Below are positions 1 to 9,313 of a DNA stretch of 64,000 bases, piece by piece. Below the pieces are notes generated by a model. It ran no database searches and was not told the origin of the DNA. It saw nothing but the letters and a program-made list of their open reading frames with translations. Source of the stretch: Curtobacterium sp. TC1 (GTDB lineage Bacteria > Actinomycetota > Actinomycetes > Actinomycetales > Microbacteriaceae); NCBI RefSeq assembly GCF_019844075.1, contig NZ_CP081964.1:124001-188000 (forward strand), given 5' to 3'. The position numbers were made by a program, and so were the translations under genes. Within the stretch, counting starts at the first letter, position 1, and each line of letters starts with the position of its first letter.

Positions 1-101
1 ACGGCAACGCGCGTCGACGCCTGACGACGCGGTCCGGGGCACGGACGGGAGGCACGGCGCGGCTTGCGTGCGTCGGCTCGCCCACCTGGCATGGTCGGCC
101 C

Positions 102-539
102 ATGGAGTACACCGACTACGACACCCGGCTCGCCGCGTACGGCGTGATCACGGATGGTGACCGTGTGCTCCTGGCGAAGCTGCGCTTCCCCGAGGCCGGC
201 ACGTGGACGCTCCCTGGCGGTGGCGTCGAGTTCGACGAGACCGTCGAGCAGGCCGTCGTGCGCGAGGTCCGCGAGGAGACCGGGTACGAGTCCCAGGTCG
301 GCGCCCTGCTGGGTGTCCGGCACCACGTCGTCCCCGCCGAGCGTCGGATCCACGCCAACGGGCGCCCGATGAAGGCCGTGCAGGTCGTCTTCCGCGCGAC
401 GGTCGTCGGCGGTGCGCTGCGCGACGAGGTCGACGGATCGACGGACGAGTCGCGGTGGCTGCCCATCGCCGAGCTCCCGCACCACCGGCACGGGCTGCTC
501 GTGCCCGTCGCGCTGGCGTGGGCGGGCGCGCTCACCTGA
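102..539 (+). CDS. Nudix hydrolase
   Basis: Predicted hydrolase of nucleoside diphosphates linked to another moiety; the substrate cannot be read from sequence. The 145-residue protein is a single Nudix domain. The complete box G-x5-E-x7-REV-x-EE-x-G-Y lies at residues 40-62 (G40, E46, R54-E55, E58-E59, G61), so the Mg-binding glutamates are intact. An N-terminal strand (AAYGVITDGDRVLLAK) precedes it as usual. The ATG at 102 is the first start in frame and gives normal family length. It stands alone, with the next gene convergent on the other strand. Family is certain, substrate unknown. Confidence 0.9.
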   Translation: MEYTDYDTRLAAYGVITDGDRVLLAKLRFPEAGTWTLPGGGVEFDETVEQAVVREVREETGYESQVGALLGVRHHVVPAERRIHANGRPMKAVQVVFRATVVGGALRDEVDGSTDESRWLPIAELPHHRHGLLVPVALAWAGALT

Positions 540-551
540 TGACGTGGTCCG

Positions 552-920
552 TCACTCGGCGACGACGCTGAGGACGTTGCCCGACGGGTCCGTGAACCAG
601 GCGATGAGCGGTCCGCCCCGGCGGTTCACGCCCTTCTCGTCGGTCATGCCCTCGTAGTGCAGGAACGTGACGCCCTTCGCGACGAGCTCGTCCACCGCGG
701 CGTCGACGTCCGGCACCGGGAAGTTCAGCACCGTGAAGGCTGCCGGTTCGTGTGCGGGGCCCTTCGGGTAGACGAGGACGCCGTGGCCGTCGCCGAGCTG
801 CAGGAAGAGCATGCCGTGGTCCTCGGTGACCTCGACCCCCAGGACGTCCTGGTAGAACGCCTTCGCCTCGGGGACATCGCGCACCGAGAACCCGCTGAAC
901 GCCTTCGTCGCATCGACCAT
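552..920 (-). CDS. VOC (glyoxalase/bleomycin-resistance fold) protein
   Basis: A 122-residue single-domain vicinal oxygen chelate protein, probably a small-molecule binding protein or lyase/dioxygenase relative that works as a dimer in the cytoplasm. The beta-alpha-beta-beta-beta pattern is visible twice: residues 8-60 ([18 protein letters not shown], then [14 protein letters not shown]) and 65-120, ending in the typical [13 protein letters not shown]. The reading frame runs far upstream, but the ATG at 920 gives the standard VOC length and N-terminus. It faces the Nudix gene tail to tail and is divergent from the kinase at 975. The ligand is unknown. Confidence 0.85.
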   Translation of the reverse strand: MVDATKAFSGFSVRDVPEAKAFYQDVLGVEVTEDHGMLFLQLGDGHGVLVYPKGPAHEPAAFTVLNFPVPDVDAAVDELVAKGVTFLHYEGMTDEKGVNRRGGPLIAWFTDPSGNVLSVVAE

Positions 921-974
921 GCGGCCAGTGAACCACCGCGGTCCGGTGTCGGCGCGCTCTGCCAGGATGGGGCC

Positions 975-1613
975 GTGAGCCACGGGGACAGCAGCGTCGA
1001 CGAAGCCGTCGAGCGTGCGGTCGAGCTGGCCGCGGCGGGACCGCGGGCGGTGCTCGGCATCGCGGGAGCTCCCGGCGCGGGCAAGTCGACCCTGGCCCGA
1101 CGCGTGGTCACCGCAGTCGACGAGCGACTCGGGGCCGGCACGGCGGTCCAGGTGCCGATGGACGGCTTCCACCTGTCGAACGCAGCGCTCGACGCCCTCG
1201 GCCGACATGACCGCAAGGGCGCCGTCGACACGTTCGACGCCGACGGCTACGTCGCCCTGGTCGGACGACTCGTCTCCGCCGACACCACCGTGTGGGCGCC
1301 CGACTTCGACCGCCGCATCGACGAGCCCGTCGCGGGCAGCATCGCCGTCCCGCCGACCGCCCGGCTCGTGGTCTCCGAGGGGAACTACCTGCTCGACGAC
1401 ACCGAACCGTGGGCATCGCTCGGCGACCTGTTCACCGAGACCTGGTTCTGTGCCGTCGACGACGGGGTGCGGGTCGACCGCCTGGTCGGTCGCCACATGC
1501 GCCACGGACGCGACCACGAGGCCGCGCGCGCCTGGGCGGTGGAGGTCGACGGCGTGAACGCGGCGAGGGTCGCACCCACGGTGATCCGTGCCTCCAGGAC
1601 GGTGCGGACGTGA
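975..1613 (+). CDS. P-loop nucleoside/sugar kinase family protein (uridine kinase / PRK-like)
   Basis: Cytoplasmic ATP-dependent kinase of the uridine kinase/phosphoribulokinase-like P-loop group, 212 residues. The Walker A loop GAPGAGKST is at residues 31-39. The stretch [10 protein letters not shown] is the characteristic substrate-side loop of this group, and [12 protein letters not shown] is the Walker-B-like strand with the acidic residue. A C-terminal [16 protein letters not shown] resembles the lid region. I chose the GTG at 975 because it leaves the usual short leader before the P-loop; the frame is open further upstream but overlaps the VOC gene antisense. The phosphate acceptor (nucleoside, pantothenate-like or sugar) cannot be assigned. 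Confidence 0.82.
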   Translation: MSHGDSSVDEAVERAVELAAAGPRAVLGIAGAPGAGKSTLARRVVTAVDERLGAGTAVQVPMDGFHLSNAALDALGRHDRKGAVDTFDADGYVALVGRLVSADTTVWAPDFDRRIDEPVAGSIAVPPTARLVVSEGNYLLDDTEPWASLGDLFTETWFCAVDDGVRVDRLVGRHMRHGRDHEAARAWAVEVDGVNAARVAPTVIRASRTVRT

Positions 1614-1650
1614 CCAGCAGACCGACGCGACACCGATCGAAGGAGCGACC

Positions 1651-2481
1651 ATGACCATCGCCATCACCGGAGCGACCGGCAACATCGGGGGCGCCGTCGC
1701 ACGCGCGCTCGCCGCGGACGGTGTGCCGTTCCGGATGATCGTGCGTGACGCGTCGCGCGCCCCGGAGCTGCCCGGCACCGAGGTCGCGGTCGCGACGTTC
1801 GCCGACGCCGAGGCCAGCCGGGCGGCGCTCGAGGGGGTCGACGTGCTCCTGATGGTCTCGGGGGCCGAGGCCGAGGACCGGCTCGACCAGCACCGCACCT
1901 TCGTCGCGGCGGCTGCCGCGGCCGGCGTCCGGCACGTCGTCTACACCTCGTTCCTCGGCGCGGCCGAGGACGCGACCTTCACGCTCGGGCGCGACCACTG
2001 GGCGACCGAGCAGGCGATCCGCTCGACCGGCATGACACACACGTTCCTGCGGGACAGCTTCTACCTGGACTTCGTCGAGGACCTGGTCGGCGAGGACGGG
2101 GTGATCCGCGGGCCGGCAGGCGACGGTGCCATGGCGGCGGTCGCCCGTGCGGACGTCGCACGGGTCGCGACCACCGTGCTGCGGGACCCGGGAGCGCACC
2201 TGGACCGCACGTACGAGCTGACCGGGCCGGCAGCGATCACGCTGGCCGAGGCGGCTGCCGTGGTGTCCGAGGTGCGCGGCCGCACGGTGACCTACCACCC
2301 GGAGACCCTCGACGAGGCGTACGCGTCGCGGGCGCAGTGGAACCCGGAGCCGTGGCAGGCCGACGCGTGGGTGAGCACCTACACGGCGATCGCCGAGGGG
2401 GCGCTCGCACACGTGTCCGGCGACGTCGAGCGGATCACGGGCCGGGCGCCGATGTCCCTGCGTGAGGTGCTCGCCGGCTGA
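1651..2481 (+). CDS. NmrA-family NAD(P)-binding oxidoreductase (QOR2-like)
   Basis: Atypical short-chain dehydrogenase of the NmrA/quinone oxidoreductase-2 group, 276 residues. The dinucleotide motif G7-A-T-G10-N-I-G13 is at the extreme N-terminus, followed by a Rossmann fold (MIVRDASR as the second strand and phosphate-binding region, [11 protein letters not shown] as the fourth). The ATG at 1651 sits just behind a clear AAGGAG ribosome site at 1639-1644, which decides the start over the longer frame. Members either reduce quinones with NADPH or act as redox sensors. It follows the kinase by 37 bases on the same strand, so co-transcription is possible. Confidence 0.88.
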   Translation: MTIAITGATGNIGGAVARALAADGVPFRMIVRDASRAPELPGTEVAVATFADAEASRAALEGVDVLLMVSGAEAEDRLDQHRTFVAAAAAAGVRHVVYTSFLGAAEDATFTLGRDHWATEQAIRSTGMTHTFLRDSFYLDFVEDLVGEDGVIRGPAGDGAMAAVARADVARVATTVLRDPGAHLDRTYELTGPAAITLAEAAAVVSEVRGRTVTYHPETLDEAYASRAQWNPEPWQADAWVSTYTAIAEGALAHVSGDVERITGRAPMSLREVLAG

Positions 2482-2514
2482 CGGGCACGGGCAGGACGAA
2501 GCGCAGCGAGCCAG

Positions 2515-3831
2515 TCAGGAAACGCGACGCGCGGCGATCGTGCCGACGACCCCGAGCGTCAGGACCGACACGAGCACGACGAGCAGCGGTGCCGTCCAGT
2601 CCCCGGTCGCCCCGTGCAGCGCCCCGGCGACGAGCGGCCCGGCCGAGCCGAGCAGGTACCCGCCGCCCTGCACGAACGCGGACATCCGACGGGCATCGGC
2701 GTCACTCGAGACGATCCGCACGATCACGATGAAGATCACGGTGATGCCACCGCCCTGTGCCGCGCCGCCGAGCACCGACCACAGCAGCCAGAGCTGCGGG
2801 GCGAACAGCAGCCCGAGCGGCATCGCCAGCCACAGGGTGCCGACCAGGGCGATGATCGCCGCCGGACGCCACCGGGTCGCGAGCAGCGGGACGCCGAGCG
2901 CCCCGACGACGGCCAGGATCTGGAACACCGACGAGCTCGCTCCGGAAGACGCCTTCGAGAACCCGATCTCGTCGTGCAGCAGCGTCGGGATCCAGGCGGT
3001 CAGGGCGTAGTACGAGAACGCCTGCCCGCCGAACGCCAGCGTGAGACCCCACGTGATCAGCCGTCGCGCGGGGCGCACCGGCTCGGCGGCGGTCGCCGCT
3101 GCGGCCGCGGCAGCAGCCCGCTCGGCGCGGATCGTCCGGATCGCCCCGGTGTCGAGCACCTGGTCGATCGGGCCGGTGATCGGCAGGGGTTCGTCGTCAC
3201 CGGACCGCACCGGGCGGCGCCACGCGGCCCGCGCACCCACCGCGGAGGTCCAGGCGACCCCGGCGATGACCGCGAAGACGGCCCACACCGCGATCGCGAC
3301 CGGCCAGCCCCACAGCGCCGCCAGGGGAGCGGTCGCCAGCGAGGTGATCATCGACCCGACGTTGAGCGCCGACGTGTAGACGCCGGTGACCAGGCCGACG
3401 CGTTCCGGGGAGGTGTCGCGCCGGATGACGACCGGGATCACCACGTTGCCGATCGTGATGCCGATGCCGATCACCGCGGTGCCGACGAGCAGCGCGGCGG
3501 ACGACGGCATCGACCGGACCACGGTGCCGGCGAGGACGATGACGAGCGACAGGGACACCGCACGCTCGGGGTCGGCCTTCGCGATGACCCAGCTGGCGAA
3601 CGGCGTCGCCAGCGCGAAGCAGAGCACCGGGATCGTCGTCAGCAGTCCGGCGATCGTGGCGGTCAGGCCCAGGTCGACACGGACGTCGCCGATGACCGGG
3701 GCCGTCGCGACGATCGGGCCGCGGAAGTTCAGGGCGATGAGGACGATGGCGGCGGGCAGCACCCACGCGGCAGCGCGCAGCCCCTGCCTGGCCGCGGCGG
3801 TCCGGCCGGTGCCGTCGGTCGCGCCCGTCAC
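2515..3831 (-). CDS. MFS transporter, CynX/NimT-like
   Basis: Integral membrane transporter of the major facilitator superfamily, 438 residues, with about 12 predicted membrane spans. It has two six-helix halves separated by a charged, alanine-rich cytoplasmic loop (roughly residues 205-250). The N-terminal signature (LNFRGPIVATAPVIGDVRVDLGL) and the residues after helix 2 match the CynX/NimT cyanate/nitroimidazole group. The exported substrate is not predictable. Its GTG start overlaps the stop of the HAD phosphatase upstream by four bases (GTGA), so the two are translationally coupled. The alanine run in the central loop is low-complexity. Confidence 0.85.
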   Translation of the reverse strand: MTGATDGTGRTAAARQGLRAAAWVLPAAIVLIALNFRGPIVATAPVIGDVRVDLGLTATIAGLLTTIPVLCFALATPFASWVIAKADPERAVSLSLVIVLAGTVVRSMPSSAALLVGTAVIGIGITIGNVVIPVVIRRDTSPERVGLVTGVYTSALNVGSMITSLATAPLAALWGWPVAIAVWAVFAVIAGVAWTSAVGARAAWRRPVRSGDDEPLPITGPIDQVLDTGAIRTIRAERAAAAAAAATAAEPVRPARRLITWGLTLAFGGQAFSYYALTAWIPTLLHDEIGFSKASSGASSSVFQILAVVGALGVPLLATRWRPAAIIALVGTLWLAMPLGLLFAPQLWLLWSVLGGAAQGGGITVIFIVIVRIVSSDADARRMSAFVQGGGYLLGSAGPLVAGALHGATGDWTAPLLVVLVSVLTLGVVGTIAARRVS

Positions 3832-4484
3832 GGCAGCAGGATCGGGAGCAGGTCGAGCGGGGTGGCCGCGCTCGCGATGGTGCCCTCGGCCTCGGCGGGG
3901 GAGCCGTACCCCCACTCGGCGAAGACCACCGGGACGCCGTGCACCGTGGCACCCTCGACGTCGTGCACCCGGTCGCCGATCAGGACGGGACGGCTGGTGT
4001 CGAACCCGCGGGCGTGCAGGCGGCGCAGCGCTTCCTCGACCACGTCGGCCTTGCTCGACCGGACCTCGTCGTCGCTCGCGCCCGTGATGATGTCGATGTC
4101 CCCGGTGAGCCCGTAGTGCTCGAGGATGTAGGTCGCCGGTGTCTCCGGCTTGCTCGTCGCGGTCGAGATCGGCAGTCCGGCGTCGTGCAGGGTGCGCAGC
4201 ACGACGTCGATGCCGGGGAACATCGTCGAGTCGAGGGCGCCGTGCGAGAAGTAGTGCTCGCGGTAGACGGCGAGCGTGTGCTCGGCCTGCGCCTCGTCCA
4301 TGCCCATCGCGACCCGGAACGTGTCCATGATCGGCGGGCCGACGAACGACATCAGGGTGTCGTGGTCGGGCACCGCGACGCCGACGGTGCGGAAGGTGTG
4401 CGTCAGGCTCTCGAGGATGCCCGGCGCGGAGTCGCTGATGGTGCCGTCGAGGTCGAACAGGATGGCGGAGAACGGGCTGGTCAT
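3828..4484 (-). CDS. HAD-superfamily phosphatase (phosphoglycolate-phosphatase-like)
   Basis: Soluble haloacid dehalogenase-type phosphatase, 218 residues. Motif I (FDLDGTISDS) near residue 10 supplies the nucleophilic aspartate and acid/base Asp. A helical cap follows. Motif II is STATSKP, motif III includes the Lys in SSKADV, and motif IV is LIGDRVHDVEGA. The overall layout resembles Gph/PhnX-type enzymes, but the cap does not settle the substrate. The ATG at 4484 gives the expected N-terminus. It is the first gene of a two-gene unit with the MFS transporter, which overlaps its stop codon. Confidence 0.88.
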   Translation of the reverse strand: MTSPFSAILFDLDGTISDSAPGILESLTHTFRTVGVAVPDHDTLMSFVGPPIMDTFRVAMGMDEAQAEHTLAVYREHYFSHGALDSTMFPGIDVVLRTLHDAGLPISTATSKPETPATYILEHYGLTGDIDIITGASDDEVRSSKADVVEEALRRLHARGFDTSRPVLIGDRVHDVEGATVHGVPVVFAEWGYGSPAEAEGTIASAATPLDLLPILLP

Positions 4485-4585
4485 GTCCTGTCCACCCTAG
4501 CCGGGCCGTGGCGGCGACCATCCGGGATCCGTCGGCGGCGGGGCGGGGGTGCGCCGCGCCTCCAGACCGGACGGTCCGACGTGGC

Positions 4586-5281
4586 TCAGAACAGGCGGGC
4601 GTGCCCGCCCTCGATGCCGCGCATCGCGTCGTAGTCGAGCACGAGGACGCGGATGCCGCGGTCCTCGGCGAGGGTGCGCGCCTGCGGCGCCACCGTCTGC
4701 GCCGCGAGCACGCCCTGCACCGGACGCAGGTGCGGGTCGCGGTTCATCAGCTCGAGGTAGCGCGTGAGCTGCTCGACGGCGTCGATGTTGGCGTTGCGCT
4801 TCATCTCGACCGCGACGCTCGCCCCGGCGTCGTCACGAGCGAGGATGTCGACCGGCCCGATGGCGGTCATGTACTCGCGGCGGACCAGCGTGTGACCATC
4901 GCCGAGCAGTTCGATCTGCTCCGCGAGGAGCTGCTGCAGGTGCGCCTCGACCCCGTCCTTCACCAGGCCCGGGTCGACGCCCAGGTCGTGGGTCTCGTCG
5001 GAGACGACCTCGTACAGGGAGACGATGAGCTTGTCCTGCGTCTTCTTCTGCGTCACCGTCCACACCTGCGTGATGCCGGCGACCGACTGCTCGTCGTCCG
5101 GCTCGGTGATCTCGATCGAGCACGGCGGGCTCATCCAGTTCAGCGGCTTGTAGCTGCCGCCGTCGGAGTGCACGAGCAGCGATCCGTCCGCCTTGAGCAT
5201 GAGCAGACGGGTCGCGAGCGGCAGGTGGGCTGAGAGCCGGCCGGCGTAGTCGACGGAGCAGCGGGCGATGACGAGACGCAC
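4586..5281 (-). CDS. nucS: Mismatch-specific endonuclease NucS/EndoMS
   Basis: DNA endonuclease that makes double-strand cuts at mismatched bases. It is the core of the non-canonical mismatch repair used by most actinobacteria, which lack MutS and MutL. It is 231 residues, normal for the family. The N-terminal half is the dimerisation/DNA-binding domain. The nuclease half has the catalytic D145 and E159-x-K161 pattern followed by EQLTRYLE. The C-terminus ends in ARLF, resembling the short hydrophobic sliding-clamp-binding tail reported in this family. The GTG start at 5281 lies 9 bases after the stop of the upstream MFS gene, so they probably share a transcript. Family knowledge predicts a mutator phenotype without it. 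Confidence 0.93.
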   Translation of the reverse strand: MRLVIARCSVDYAGRLSAHLPLATRLLMLKADGSLLVHSDGGSYKPLNWMSPPCSIEITEPDDEQSVAGITQVWTVTQKKTQDKLIVSLYEVVSDETHDLGVDPGLVKDGVEAHLQQLLAEQIELLGDGHTLVRREYMTAIGPVDILARDDAGASVAVEMKRNANIDAVEQLTRYLELMNRDPHLRPVQGVLAAQTVAPQARTLAEDRGIRVLVLDYDAMRGIEGGHARLF

Positions 5282-5290
5282 CCGGGAAGC

Positions 5291-6658
5291 CTAACGGGCG
5301 TCGCGTCCCGGCCCGGACGGCGCGCTCGTCGCGTCGGCCGTGCTGGTTGCGTTGGCAGCGCTCGTCGCGTTGTCGGCGTTGTCGGCGCTGTCGGCCGGGA
5401 GGCGCGGCTCGTCCCCGCCGTGTCGGTCGCCACGCCCGCGGGTCGGCCGGGCGGCGGCGCCGGTCTCACGGGCAGCACCCGACGCGAGTCCCGCCGCGAT
5501 GATGAACACGAAGACGACCAGGAGCGCACCGAGCAGTCCGATCTGCTCACCGAGGAACCCGATGAGCGGGGGCCCGGCCAGGAACGCCACGTACCCGATG
5601 GTGGCGACGGCACTGACCTTGGCGGCAGCGGTGCGGGGGTCGTCGGCCGCGGCCGACATGCCCATCGGGAAGCCGAGGCTGGCACCGAGGCCCCAGAGCA
5701 CGACACCGACGATCGCGAGCGGCACGTTGTCGATGAAGATGAGCATGCCGAGGCCGACGACCGCGACGGCAGCGCTGATCCGCAGGATCGGGACGCGACC
5801 GAACCTGTCGATCAGGGGGCTGCCGGCCACGCGGCCGACGGTCATCGCGGCGAGGAACACCGTGAGCACTCCGGCACCGGCGGCGTTGTCGAGCCCGTGG
5901 CCGTCGATCATCGCGAGCGGCAGCCAGTCGTTCGCAGAGCCCTCGGCCAACGCCATGCCGAGCACGATCACACCGATGAGGATCGTGGAGGGCTGCGCCC
6001 AGACCTGCCAGCGGGTGAGCGGCGTCGCGACCGGGCTGGTGTCGGTGGAGACCTGCTCCGCGAACCGGTGCTCGTCCTGGAACTTCGTGACGGCGACGAG
6101 CATGGCGGCACTCGTGATGACGACCAGGACGATGAAGTGCATGGAGACCGGGATGTCGAGCTTCTCGGCCAGGGCTCCGAGGCCCGCACCGGCGAGCGTG
6201 CCGAGGCTGAACGCGGCGTGGAACAGCGGCATGATCGTGCGCCCGCCGGCCTTCTCGGCGGCGGCTCCGGAGACGTTCATCGACACGTCGCACAGGCCGT
6301 TGCCGAACCCGAAGGCGATCAGGGCGATCCAGATGGCGGCGAAGCCCCACTCGAGCGTGACCGCGATGCCGGCGAAGACCATGCCGAGTGCCAGGCAGGC
6401 GGCGGCCACCTGCACACCACGGCGAGCTCCGAGCTTCGCGACGATGTGGCCGGCGAAGGTCAGGCCGGCGATCGAGCCGACGGCCATGCCGAGCACGAGC
6501 AGGCCCATCTCGAAGGTGCTCGCCCCGAGGGAGTCGCGGACGCTCGGGATCCGGCCGAGCCAGGTCGCGATGTCGAGCCCGGACAGGGTGAACACGACGA
6601 ACACCGCGATGATCCAGGCCCTGGTGGTCGGAACGGTGCGGGTGGACGGCGTCGTCAT
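5291..6658 (-). CDS. MFS transporter, YbjJ-like
   Basis: Twelve-helix major facilitator transporter, 455 residues, with strong similarity in pattern to YbjJ-type proteins (DIATWLGRIPSVRDSLG at the start, then GNGLCDVSMNVSGA in helix 4-5). The substrate is unknown; sugar-related transport is plausible from the divergent LacI regulator. The ATG at 6658 matches family N-termini, although the frame is open further upstream. The last ~60 residues are a hydrophilic low-complexity tail (ADNADNATSAANATSTADA), not seen in typical relatives and built from short DNA repeats. nucS follows 9 bases downstream. A 14-base perfect palindrome lies between this gene and the LacI gene. Confidence 0.87.
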   Translation of the reverse strand: MTTPSTRTVPTTRAWIIAVFVVFTLSGLDIATWLGRIPSVRDSLGASTFEMGLLVLGMAVGSIAGLTFAGHIVAKLGARRGVQVAAACLALGMVFAGIAVTLEWGFAAIWIALIAFGFGNGLCDVSMNVSGAAAEKAGGRTIMPLFHAAFSLGTLAGAGLGALAEKLDIPVSMHFIVLVVITSAAMLVAVTKFQDEHRFAEQVSTDTSPVATPLTRWQVWAQPSTILIGVIVLGMALAEGSANDWLPLAMIDGHGLDNAAGAGVLTVFLAAMTVGRVAGSPLIDRFGRVPILRISAAVAVVGLGMLIFIDNVPLAIVGVVLWGLGASLGFPMGMSAAADDPRTAAAKVSAVATIGYVAFLAGPPLIGFLGEQIGLLGALLVVFVFIIAAGLASGAARETGAAARPTRGRGDRHGGDEPRLPADSADNADNATSAANATSTADATSAPSGPGRDAR

Positions 6659-6708
6659 GGTGGTCCCATCGTGCTTCGTTGCGTGTTCTGGTGCGTGCGT
6701 TGCGTCGA

Positions 6709-6722
6709 TCGAATCGATTCGA
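6709..6722. promoter_or_regulatory. Candidate LacI-family operator
   Basis: Perfect 14-base palindrome TCGAATCGATTCGA with a central CG step, the layout typical of LacI-family operators. It lies in the 92-base gap between the divergent MFS gene and the LacI regulator, 29 bases before the regulator start and 51 before the transporter start. The likely ligand is the adjacent LacI protein repressing both genes; this is inference from position and symmetry. Confidence 0.6.
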
Positions 6723-6750
6723 CCGCCTGTTCCGGCTACGCTAACCGGCG

Positions 6751-7878
6751 ATGGACGAACCGGCAACAGCACCCGGCGCGTCGCCTTCCCGCGGCGGCGT
6801 CGCCCGTCCGTCGCGCCCGACGCTGGCAGCGGTCGCCCGCGCCGCCGGTGTCGCACCGTCGACGGCCTCGCTCGCGTTCAGCGGCAGCGGCCCGGTGTCC
6901 GAGGACGCCAAGGCCCGCGTGCTCGCCGCCGCCGCAGAGCTCGGGTACGGCGGTCCCGATCCCCGTGCGCGTTCGCTCCGTCGAGGGCGTTCCGGCGTCA
7001 TCGGCGTCGTGATGGACGAGCGCCTGAGTGATGCCTTCCGCGACCCGGTCAACGTCCTGACGCTCGACGGCATCGCCGAGGTCGCGGGTGCTGCGGGAGC
7101 TTCGCTCTTGCTGGTCCGGAGTCCGCTCGATGACGAACAGGGCGCCGGGCCACTCGTCGACGCCCCGATGGACGCCGTCGTGCTCGTCGGGTGCAACGTC
7201 CGGATCGACCCGGCCGTCGCGGTGCTGCGGCGTCGGCAGATCCCCGTCGTCGCGATCGAGGCGGACGAGATCGAGGGTGCCGTGCCGGTCCAGCTCGACA
7301 ACCGGGATGCCTCACGCCGTGCTGCTGCGTACCTGCAGGACCTCGGGCACACCGCGGTCACCGTCGTGACGCTGCCGCTCGACGCTGCTCGTCGCCGGGG
7401 GCGCATCGACGACGACCGCTTCGCTTCGGGGATCGCGTTCACGACGCTCGAACGGCTCGGCGGTGTGCGCGAGGTCTACCCCTCTGCCGTGGCGATCGAG
7501 ACTGCTGGCAGCTCGGTGGAAGAAGGACGCCTGGCTGGTGTCGAGCTGTTCGCCGCGGACGGCCCCCGACCGACCGCGGTGATCGCGCAGAGCGACCTGA
7601 TCGCCGTCGGGGTGATCTCGGCCGCTCTCGACGCCGGACTTCGGGTGCCCGAGGACGTCAGTGTCGTCGGGTTCGACGGCATCACGGTGGACGACAGCCT
7701 GCTCCACCGCACCCCGATCCGACACCTGACGACGCTCGTGCAGCCGTTCGTGCAGAAGGGGCAAGCGGCAGCCCGTGCTGCCCTGGCCATGCTGGAGGGG
7801 GCGGAGCCGCAGCCGGCGTCGTTCCGCTCGGAGCTGCGCGTGGGTGACACGACAGGGCCGCCGCCCCGTTCGCGCTGA
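6751..7878 (+). CDS. LacI-family transcriptional regulator
   Basis: DNA-binding repressor/activator, 375 residues. The helix-turn-helix is at about residues 24-45 (LAAVARAAGVAPSTASLAFSG), followed by the hinge (ARVLAAAAELGYGG) and a periplasmic-binding-protein-like sensor domain to the C-terminus (VVGFDGI and TTLVQPF are typical late motifs). About 20 extra residues precede the helix-turn-helix. The ATG at 6751 is the only start between the palindrome and the domain. It is divergent from the YbjJ-like MFS gene and probably controls it and itself through the site at 6709-6722. The inducer is unknown. Confidence 0.92.
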   Translation: MDEPATAPGASPSRGGVARPSRPTLAAVARAAGVAPSTASLAFSGSGPVSEDAKARVLAAAAELGYGGPDPRARSLRRGRSGVIGVVMDERLSDAFRDPVNVLTLDGIAEVAGAAGASLLLVRSPLDDEQGAGPLVDAPMDAVVLVGCNVRIDPAVAVLRRRQIPVVAIEADEIEGAVPVQLDNRDASRRAAAYLQDLGHTAVTVVTLPLDAARRRGRIDDDRFASGIAFTTLERLGGVREVYPSAVAIETAGSSVEEGRLAGVELFAADGPRPTAVIAQSDLIAVGVISAALDAGLRVPEDVSVVGFDGITVDDSLLHRTPIRHLTTLVQPFVQKGQAAARAALAMLEGAEPQPASFRSELRVGDTTGPPPRSR

Positions 7879-8003
7879 TCCCACGCCGTCCGGGATCCGC
7901 CGGACCGGGGCGGCGGTGCAGGCTCGACTGGCTCCGTGAACAGCACGACGACAGCAGCAGCCAAGATGAACGCACTGTCCTGACCCGAGCAGGCGGACGC
8001 CTC

Positions 8004-8019
8004 GAGGGGCGGTCCCCTC
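8004..8019. terminator. Short hairpin between convergent genes
   Basis: GAGGGG and CCCCTC form a perfect 6-base stem with a 4-base loop, 8 bases beyond the stop of the MFS gene at 8027. There is no T tract, so it is at best a weak intrinsic terminator for that gene. Confidence 0.4.
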
Positions 8020-8026
8020 TCTCGGA

Positions 8027-9313
8027 TCACGAGGCGCGATCGGGGCCCGCGTGGGTGGCGAGGAGGCGTGGGTCGCCCACCTTCCGGAGGGGTGACGCGG
8101 CCACCCAGACGACGGTGAGGAGCGTGCCGGCGCACCCCAGGGCGATACCCGTGCGAGTGCCGAGGGACTCGCCGACGATGCCCCCGACAGCGGCGCCGAT
8201 GGCGATGACGCCGTAGGAGAGCCACCGCATCGTGGCGTTGACCCGGCCGAGCAGGTCGTCGGGGGTCCGGAGCTGGCGGAGTGTCAACGCGACGACGCTC
8301 GACAGTGACGTCCCGGCTCCGTTGATCGCGAAGACGACGACGAGGACCGTGACGACCACGGGCGCCGTCCACGACGCATCGACGACGGGGAGGGCGGCGA
8401 GGGCGAGGCACTCGGCCGCGGCGCACCCGACCATGACGAACCCGGCACCGAGACGTCTGACGCTCACCGGCGCGGCAGCCGCGCCGAGGACCGCCCCGAT
8501 GGCGCCGAGACTGAACACGAGCCCGAGTTGCCCAGCGGTGAGGTCGAGTTCACGAACGGCGTGGACGGTGAAGAGCACCATGACCCACTGGGCGAAGAGG
8601 TTGTAGATGCCGGCGAAGCCGACCAGGGACACGAGGTAGCGGTCGCGCTGCACGAACCGCAGCCCGTCCGCCAGGTCGCGCAGAGCGCTCCTGCCCGTGG
8701 GGACGGGGTGCCGTTCCGGGGTCGAGATGCCGAGGAGCGCCACGGCCGAGACGACGTAGGTCGCGGCATGGGTGAGCAGTGCCCACGGGGCGGACAGTGC
8801 CTGGATGAGCAAGCCGGCAAGGCCGGGGCCTCCGATCTCCGCCGCAGACGCCGTCGCCTGCAACCGACCGTTCGCGCGCTCGAGGTGCTCGCGGCCCGCG
8901 ACCGTCGGCAAGAACGACTGGTAGCTGACCTCGAACAGGACGGTGAACGCCCCGAGCGCCCCCACCAGGACCACGAGGGTCGGCAACGTGAGCAGGCCGG
9001 AGAACGCCAGTGCCACCACGACGATCGTCAGGGTCGCTCGGGCGATGTCGGACGTGACGAGCAGCGGGCGTCGTCGCCGCCTGTCGACCAGGACCCCGAG
9101 CGGCAGTGCGAGCAGCAGGAACGGTACCCACCGAGCTGCGCCGAGCAGCCCGACCTCGCCCGCCGACGCGTGCAGCACCAGGACGGCGAGCAAGGGCACC
9201 GCGAGTTCGCTGATCTGACCACCGATCGACGACGCTGCCTGGGCGACCCAGAACTTCGCGAAGTCCGGCCCGGTCCGCTCTGACGCATGACTAATGGGCG
9301 CAGGTCGTTTCAT
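8027..9313 (-). CDS. MFS transporter, EntS/MFS_3-like
   Basis: Twelve-helix exporter-type major facilitator protein, 428 residues. The N-terminal pattern (FAKFWVAQAASSIGGQISELAVPLLAV) and the conserved LPLGVLVDRRRRRPLL between helices 2 and 3 place it with the MFS_3 / enterobactin-exporter group, which often exports drugs or small secreted metabolites. The ATG at 9313 is preceded by the CATTAG site array shared with the divergent CGNR regulator, and one copy of that site lies inside codons 6-8. This arrangement suggests regulator and transporter are controlled together. Confidence 0.87.
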   Translation of the reverse strand: MKRPAPISHASERTGPDFAKFWVAQAASSIGGQISELAVPLLAVLVLHASAGEVGLLGAARWVPFLLLALPLGVLVDRRRRRPLLVTSDIARATLTIVVVALAFSGLLTLPTLVVLVGALGAFTVLFEVSYQSFLPTVAGREHLERANGRLQATASAAEIGGPGLAGLLIQALSAPWALLTHAATYVVSAVALLGISTPERHPVPTGRSALRDLADGLRFVQRDRYLVSLVGFAGIYNLFAQWVMVLFTVHAVRELDLTAGQLGLVFSLGAIGAVLGAAAAPVSVRRLGAGFVMVGCAAAECLALAALPVVDASWTAPVVVTVLVVVFAINGAGTSLSSVVALTLRQLRTPDDLLGRVNATMRWLSYGVIAIGAAVGGIVGESLGTRTGIALGCAGTLLTVVWVAASPLRKVGDPRLLATHAGPDRAS

